Positions 59,101 through 64,000 of a DNA stretch of 64,000 bases are shown here, one piece after another. The position numbers were made by a program, and so were the translations under genes. Within the stretch, counting starts at the first letter, position 1, and every line of letters starts with the position of its first letter. Origin of the DNA: Chrysogorgia sp. JL179-B06. Taxonomy: Eukaryota > Cnidaria > Anthozoa > Scleralcyonacea > Chrysogorgiidae. The notes under the pieces were generated by a model. It was not told the origin of the DNA, made no database searches, and saw only the letters and a program-made list of their open reading frames with translations. The stretch covers positions 1,556,001 through 1,620,000 of the forward strand of contig JAYKKM010000309.1 of assembly GCA_035772405.1 (NCBI GenBank), given 5' to 3'.

Positions 59101-60056
59101 GGAGAAACTTTTATTTAATAGAAGAGAGAGGAAAAAGGCAATTAATAGCCTGAAGTCATCTGTAGTTTATTTGAGATCTGAAAATGATAAGCTAAGGAAG
59201 AGGACCAGAGAAAAAATGCAGTGCAGAACTACAATTCTTAAAATGTGAAAAGTTAAGAAATGTAAAAGCTATAAGAAGAGATCAGCTAAATTCAGTTTTG
59301 AATGATAAAGAAAAGGGAATCATTCTAGGAAAGGGTTGTTTTGGAGCTTGTAAGCTTGAGGTTACATGTTTCTGGTGAATCTGTACTTGTTGTAGCCTGT
59401 GTGCAGACCCCACCTGATAATAATATTATTACCGGTCGGGGAAGGTGATATAGTGTAATTCACTCAAGTTTCCAACAGTTGTTCTCCCTTTGTGTTTGTG
59501 TTGGCCTTGATATTAATCATAAATTACTTGTGGAATTTTGTGGTCTGACTGATTCAAAATGCTGAACAGTATTTTCATTGTTGAAAAGTATTGCTCCTAT
59601 TTCTCTTGTGCAAAATAATTGGTTGGATAGCCTGGGCAAATGTTGTGATGGGTATTTTTATTTACACACAGTGGGTATTGTCCATTGTGACATTAAGTCA
59701 GATAATATTATGGTTATCCACGGTTCTGCTATGCAATGAAAACCTAAAATAGTATATTTAAATGTTAAATAAGGCTAATTATATAAGAAATTGTGTAGTC
59801 AAGAAAATTCCAAGTAATAAAAGGAAACTTTACAAAGGTAACTATCAACACATTGTCATTGACCCTGTGCATTATATGACGGGTTGTATTATCCATGTGC
59901 TGCAACAGATGTTTATAGCTTTGGTATACTGCTGAATTAGGTTTCAAAATTACCAGTACTGGAACACCTCAAGAAAGTGTCCGGTTTGTGTATTAATTCA
60001 GTGTTTGGATCAACGGCCATCTTTTAATGATCTAAAATTGCATCTTAATACATAAC
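59101..60056 (+). pseudogene. Protein kinase-like gene of outer X
   Basis: Pieces in order: charged N-terminal helix (about 59130-59215), Gly-rich loop LGKGCFGAC (near 59325-59352), VVACVQTP, then GIVHCDIKSDNIMV (catalytic loop 59683-59706), CAATDVYSFGILL (59893-59934) and CLDQRPSFNDLKL (about 60003-60045, the usual subdomain XI with R-P-S-F). The frame changes several times and stops occur at 59738 and elsewhere. Compared with the inner copy, subdomains IX and XI are better kept here. HCD for HRD and loss of DFG are seen in both copies, so they predate the copies' separation. Confidence 0.6.
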
Positions 60057-60059
60057 ATT

Positions 60060-60694
60060 GTAAGTTGAGTTATTTAGTGATATTAATGCTAGACAGTGAC
60101 ATTCATGTCGTATTTCCATTTCTAACTAAATCGCATGTAGTTTGGTGTAACTGTGTCTGTATTATTATATTTGTAATATTTGTAATTTGTCATTAAACTC
60201 CCCAAAATAGGCCTTGGGTTTTTTCTTGAAAAGTCATTAAATTGTTATGCTTATATTTGGGAGGGCAAATAATTGGCTAAGTATTGTATCATAAACAATA
60301 TGTGGATGCTTGGAAATATTGAATTTACTTTTCTTGTTGACAAATATGGGTATCTCAAATGTTTGCTTCACTGATTAACAATTTTGCGATATCCTGATCT
60401 ACACAATTCTACACATGAAAGAATTTTTTTATTTTCACACATCTACGGTATGTATCATGATTTGCAAGTTGCAAGTTGTATGTTTGATTAGTGTTGGAAT
60501 ACATGTATATTTACCACTGCACTGTACACTGTAGATTGTAAAATTGAACATACAGTATATTACAACCATGCTCTTTATAATTATTCAAGGCTAAGACTAA
60601 CTGGATAGAAAAATTCAAACTGCCCATCATGGTATGTATCTGTACTGTATAGTTTTGTTAATTAAAAAATGTGTGTTTTGTTTCTTTGAAATAA

Positions 60695-60793
<99 letters not shown>

Positions 60794-61440
60794 ATGTGGG
60801 TTGTAAACTTGTAAACTGCAGAGAACTTAGAGGAATGAACTACTGACATTTCGACATACATACACACATACGTACATACACTACATACATACAATACATA
60901 CAATACACACATACTGTACATGCATTAAAACCTTGGCAGTACACAACTACTAATTTTGCTATATATCAGAATTGTCTTACACAACATGTGAGAGTAGTTT
61001 CTCTGCATGTACACTAAGACTACACACACAAAGCCAGGTATTACAAAACTCTAAAGCGTCACTGTATAATTAACAGTCTAACATAATTGTGCTATTTGTT
61101 GTATTGTATTGCAAATACTGCAATATGGCTAGCTCTGCTACTAGTGACATCAGTGTTGTTCTGGGCATTTGTTTGCATGGCGAGAAATGAAGGCCACGCA
61201 ACGTGCGTTGGGAATCAATGTATACAACACAATTCTCACCCGAATAGTAATTACATAGGGAGAATAAAGAAATGTCTTAATATGTCTCTAGATGTTTGAG
61301 AAAACCTATCATTTCAATCTGATACAAGCAAAGTGAAGTATCATGACTGAAATATCATTGGCAAACCTGTTTTTACGTTCTGAACGATGCGTTTATCGCA
61401 AACGAATTTTGACCAAATGCTCAACAAGAACAAATATGGA
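60060..61440. other. Interior of outer X with expanded (TA)n
   Basis: AT-rich; (TA)n about 60693-60790, then ACATACATACA simple repeats (60850-60920). The frame at 61087-61299 is not supported in the inner copy. Confidence 0.6.
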
Positions 61441-61443
61441 GAA

Positions 61444-61793
61444 ATCGTAATTAGCACTGACCTTGCTTCCCATGCCATTCAAATACATCCATTTCAGTCA
61501 GTTTACAAGCTGGTTTCAATCTGATTCGAGTTGCCCAAGAAACAGTTCCTTCGGTTGTATATATGATTTTTTGCGTGTATTTGTGATCTCTGCGTTTTCT
61601 CAGTGTCGAATCTTGTATTAGTCCTTTCTCCGGATTCTGCGCATAATTTTGAGTGCAATTCATTGCGTACTAGATGGTATATTTCCATTTCTTGTCTTGC
61701 ATGTATCGTGGTTCGATATATTGGCCGCCATTTGTTTAGGTACCAGTCTCTTAAACTGTAAATAAACACTCGGCTTTGAAAATTACGCGACAA
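61444..61793 (-). other. First-exon-like conserved frame of X, opposite to the kinase (outer copy)
   Basis: Counterpart of 50930-51253. Both overlapping frames remain open with a few residue changes. Possible donor AAG then GTCAGT near 61460. Confidence 0.35.
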
Positions 61794-62094
61794 ATGGCGG
61801 TATTTTTAAATATATGAATATGGATGAAGGCGAAGGCGAGGCCTCTATTTTAATAAATAACTTAACACTTGACAAACAGTGTTATATTACAGGTTCGATT
61901 CCTGTCCGGGACATAATTTTTCTGAGGATACGAGCTTGACGATCGTGCATGTATCGTCTGTCTACTCCAAGTTCTCCCACATTCACAACAGCAGTATTAT
62001 ATATAAAACAGTGTTATATATTAAACAAGCAAACAGGTGATAGATTTCTCATTTCCATAAAAAATAAATTATTGATTGGATGGCGAGTCCAGAG

Positions 62095-62602
62095 CACTGA
62101 TCTCAAAAATAGGACTGGATCGAGCTTCTGTTGTTACAAAAATGAAGCCAACAGCGGCCATATTGGAGTGACTACCTAAGGAGTACTGTGGCATCACAGA
62201 CATGTTGGGGAGGATTCTGACATTTGCTATTTAACTTTAGCAAGGAAACATACTCGCTGGACAGTTATTAAATGTCAGAATTCTGCCTTTCCTCTCCGAT
62301 TCACCACTGTATTCGTAATGAGGTCACTCCAATATGGCCGCCGTTTGCTCTAATTATCCAGTAAGAGAAGCCTAATATGAGACGTCAAATTAGGTTTAAG
62401 ATTTTATGCATTTAATGTCAACAAAGAAAATATATTGGCCAGACACTAAACCTATTTTGCGAGCGTCGCATTTCGATTTGCTTGCAAACTCGGAGCTTTT
62501 GATGATCTCTCGTCAATTTGCATTATGCAAATATACAGGCTTCAAAATAAGCTCGTCAGATACAATAGAAAGCTCAATCCAGTCCTATTTTTGAGATCAG
62601 TG
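62095..62602. mobile_element. 508-bp MITE in outer X
   Basis: Inverted ends CACTGATCTCAAAAATAGGA and mirror; duplication GTCCAGAG (62087-62094) against GTCCAGTG (62603-62610), 8 bp with one mismatch. The inner X has the empty site (about 50690-50710, minus strand). Inner inverted blocks include GCGGCCATATTGGAGTGAC and its mirror. Probably hAT-type from the 8-bp duplication. No gene. Confidence 0.88.
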
Positions 62603-62833
62603 GTCCAGTGTCAGAAATCCAATGAATTAAACTATGTTAAACAATTGTTCGTAGTCTGGGTAATAGTATAGTGCCCAACGCCTTCCTCCGCCCCGTCCCC
62701 TAAATGTCTTTCATTTCTCGTCATGAAGAAAGTTGGAATTTATTCAATATTTTATTAAGTTTGTACTAGAACTGTAGGTCGAAAAATATTGAAAGGCAAC
62801 AGATTAATTTTTGATATAATTTGTTATTTTTAG

Positions 62834-63130
62834 GAGCATGAAAAAGTGAAACTTGTTGTGTCAAACTTGGCACAACCTCATATTGTGGTCCTTGGAACTG
62901 CATTGGAGTATGACAGTCTATTTATTGCAATAGAGGGAAGGAATTCTGCATAATAACAAGCAACTGCTGTTTTGAGGCTGTTCTTTCCTTGTTGACAAGT
63001 TTCTATATTTTAATATAGATTATGGTAACGCCAAGGTGTGTTATCCTTTTTGGAAACTGTAGTTCTTGGCAACACTAAGCAAAGTGGTCAGTTGCCAATA
63101 AGGGTTGCAATTTTTCAATGCATTGTCATA
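62834..63130 (+). pseudogene. Third conserved exon of X, outer copy
   Basis: After a TTTTTAG acceptor (62827-62833) the frame reads KVKLVVSNLAQPHIVVLGTA and on to a stop at 62951, one base short of the continuing frame (NCCFEAVLSLLTSFY). Later segments (ETVVLGNTKQSGQLPIRVA near 63053-63110) remain readable in a third frame. Counterpart of 50225-50408. Confidence 0.45.
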
Positions 63131-63530
63131 AGTATTTCATGAGAACCATGTTTATATTTTGGCTATTATTTTAGGTTATTGTTATCAATGAATTGAACAA
63201 CTTTATTTGTTCAGACAGTCGAACTCTTACGCAAGTTATTCACAAAATAGGTTATAGCAAGTACAGTAATCAATGTGATATTAGACTGCCTTTAGGTTAT
63301 TAATATTGCTAGTTATGGTTCCGTATATTATTTCTTTTGTTAACTTCGCAAATGAAAATGATAATATTTTCTGTTTAATTACAATTATTATTCATTCTAA
63401 ATATTGTACAGTTGCTGTATTTTAATCTTTTGTTCGACTCTGGTTGCAGGTCCAAGCCCCATTCTGGTCCAAACGGTTCAAACATTTTGCTAACTTTTAA
63501 TCTGCTGTATATTGACTTGTTTTGGGTCCG
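63131..63530. other. AT-rich interior of outer X
   Basis: Reverse counterpart of about 49750-50150. Nothing coding seen. Confidence 0.6.
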
Positions 63531-64000
63531 TATAATGACTAAAATATGGAGCCAAAATAGCTCCGCTCCGCAAGCTAAATCGACACTTTCTTGGGGCCAT
63601 AATGCCACCGAATATGAGCCAAATTGACTCCTTGGTTTTCGAAAATGGCCCCGCGATTTTCTGAAATGACCCTGGTCAAAAGTTGAAACAGGCCATGCTT
63701 ATTCCAGAACAGCCCTTGATTGGGGACTGAAACTGCTCTCTATTGTTGGAGCCAAAATAGCTCCGCTCCTACAAGCTGAATCGACACTTTTTTGGAGCCA
63801 TAATACCTCCGAATAGGAGCCAAATCGCTTCCAAAATGGCTCCGCGATTTTCTGAAATGGCCCTTGTCAAAAGTTGAAACAGCCCCTGCTTCTTGCAGAA
63901 CAGCGCTTCATTGGGGTTGAAACTGCTCTCTATTGTTGGAGCCAAAATGGCTCTGCTCCGCAAGCTGAATCGACACTTTTTTGGAGCCATAATACCTCCG
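63531..64000. repeat. X arm with ~200-bp repeats, outer copy (truncated by window)
   Basis: About 2.4 repeat units with the same modules as 48958-49740, in reverse. The terminus is not reached. Confidence 0.85.

Larger units (their letters stand above)
30751..64000 (+). mobile_element. Outer copy of transposon X (interrupted by the Polinton; right end beyond window)
   Basis: Starts with CACTGTAAATGAAAA after a TA (30749-30750). Collinear with the reverse complement of the inner X: 30751-33008 matches 55843 down to about 53590, and 58598 to the window end matches about 53586 downward. The Polinton (33009-58591) splits it with a CTATTA duplication, and a 508-bp MITE sits at 62095-62602. Sequence is decayed relative to the inner copy in some exons and better kept in others. 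By comparison with the inner copy, roughly 0.5 kb of it lies past the window. Confidence 0.88.

Overview
The window is nuclear DNA of an invertebrate animal, and it is almost wholly repeats and mobile elements. It has introns with GT-AG borders, a tRNA-derived SINE, a Tc1-like remnant, hAT-type MITEs and a Polinton/Maverick with a chromodomain integrase. Nothing fixes the phylum; a marine invertebrate such as a cnidarian, sponge or mollusc is a guess. I see no rRNA, CRISPR array or bacterial operon.

Region 1 (1-29283) is a head-to-tail array of a unit of about 1.55 kb: 18 complete units and a 19th cut at 29283. Each unit carries the last ~65 codons of a Tc1/mariner-like transposase, a 211-bp hairpin built from CGGTTGACA words, a poly-C tract of about 8 to 29 C, and a C-rich/G-rich stem-loop. 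Region 2 (29284-30750) holds a spacer, a minisatellite that looks like one arm of a transposon related to element X, and two tRNA-derived SINE copies, each beside a (TA)n tract.

Region 3 (30751 to the window end) is a three-level nest. An outer copy of an unnamed transposon, here called X, starts at 30751 and runs off the window. A Polinton (33009-58591) is inserted in it with a perfect 6-bp target duplication, CTATTA. The Polinton's DNA polymerase gene is itself split by a second, complete copy of X (48803-55843), in opposite orientation, with a TA duplication. The inner X still shows the site without the Polinton. X is about 7.04 kb, has inverted termini starting CACTGTAAATGAAAA, has minisatellite-like arms, and carries decayed exons of a SAM-domain protein, a protein kinase and a third module. 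I found no transposase in it.

The Polinton is about 18.5 kb without the inner X. Its minus-strand block encodes two related structural-type proteins, integrase, an acidic/basic protein, a coiled-coil membrane protein, the major capsid protein, the packaging ATPase and a small protein. Its plus-strand block encodes a large conserved protein, a fibre-like protein, two tiny proteins, a BRO-N/nuclease/zinc-finger fusion, three small membrane proteins, a zinc-ribbon protein and protein-primed-type DNA polymerase B. A thymidine kinase fusion lies on the minus strand within this block. The element looks dead. Glycine stands where the integrase family has its catalytic glutamate, the ATPase and polymerase are frameshifted, the polymerase is split by X, and a hAT-type MITE interrupts a virion-type gene. 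No maturation protease was recognised.

Order of events: outer X, then Polinton into X, then inner X into the Polinton, with small MITEs added at unknown times. Several frameshifts lie in homopolymers, so some may be sequencing errors.
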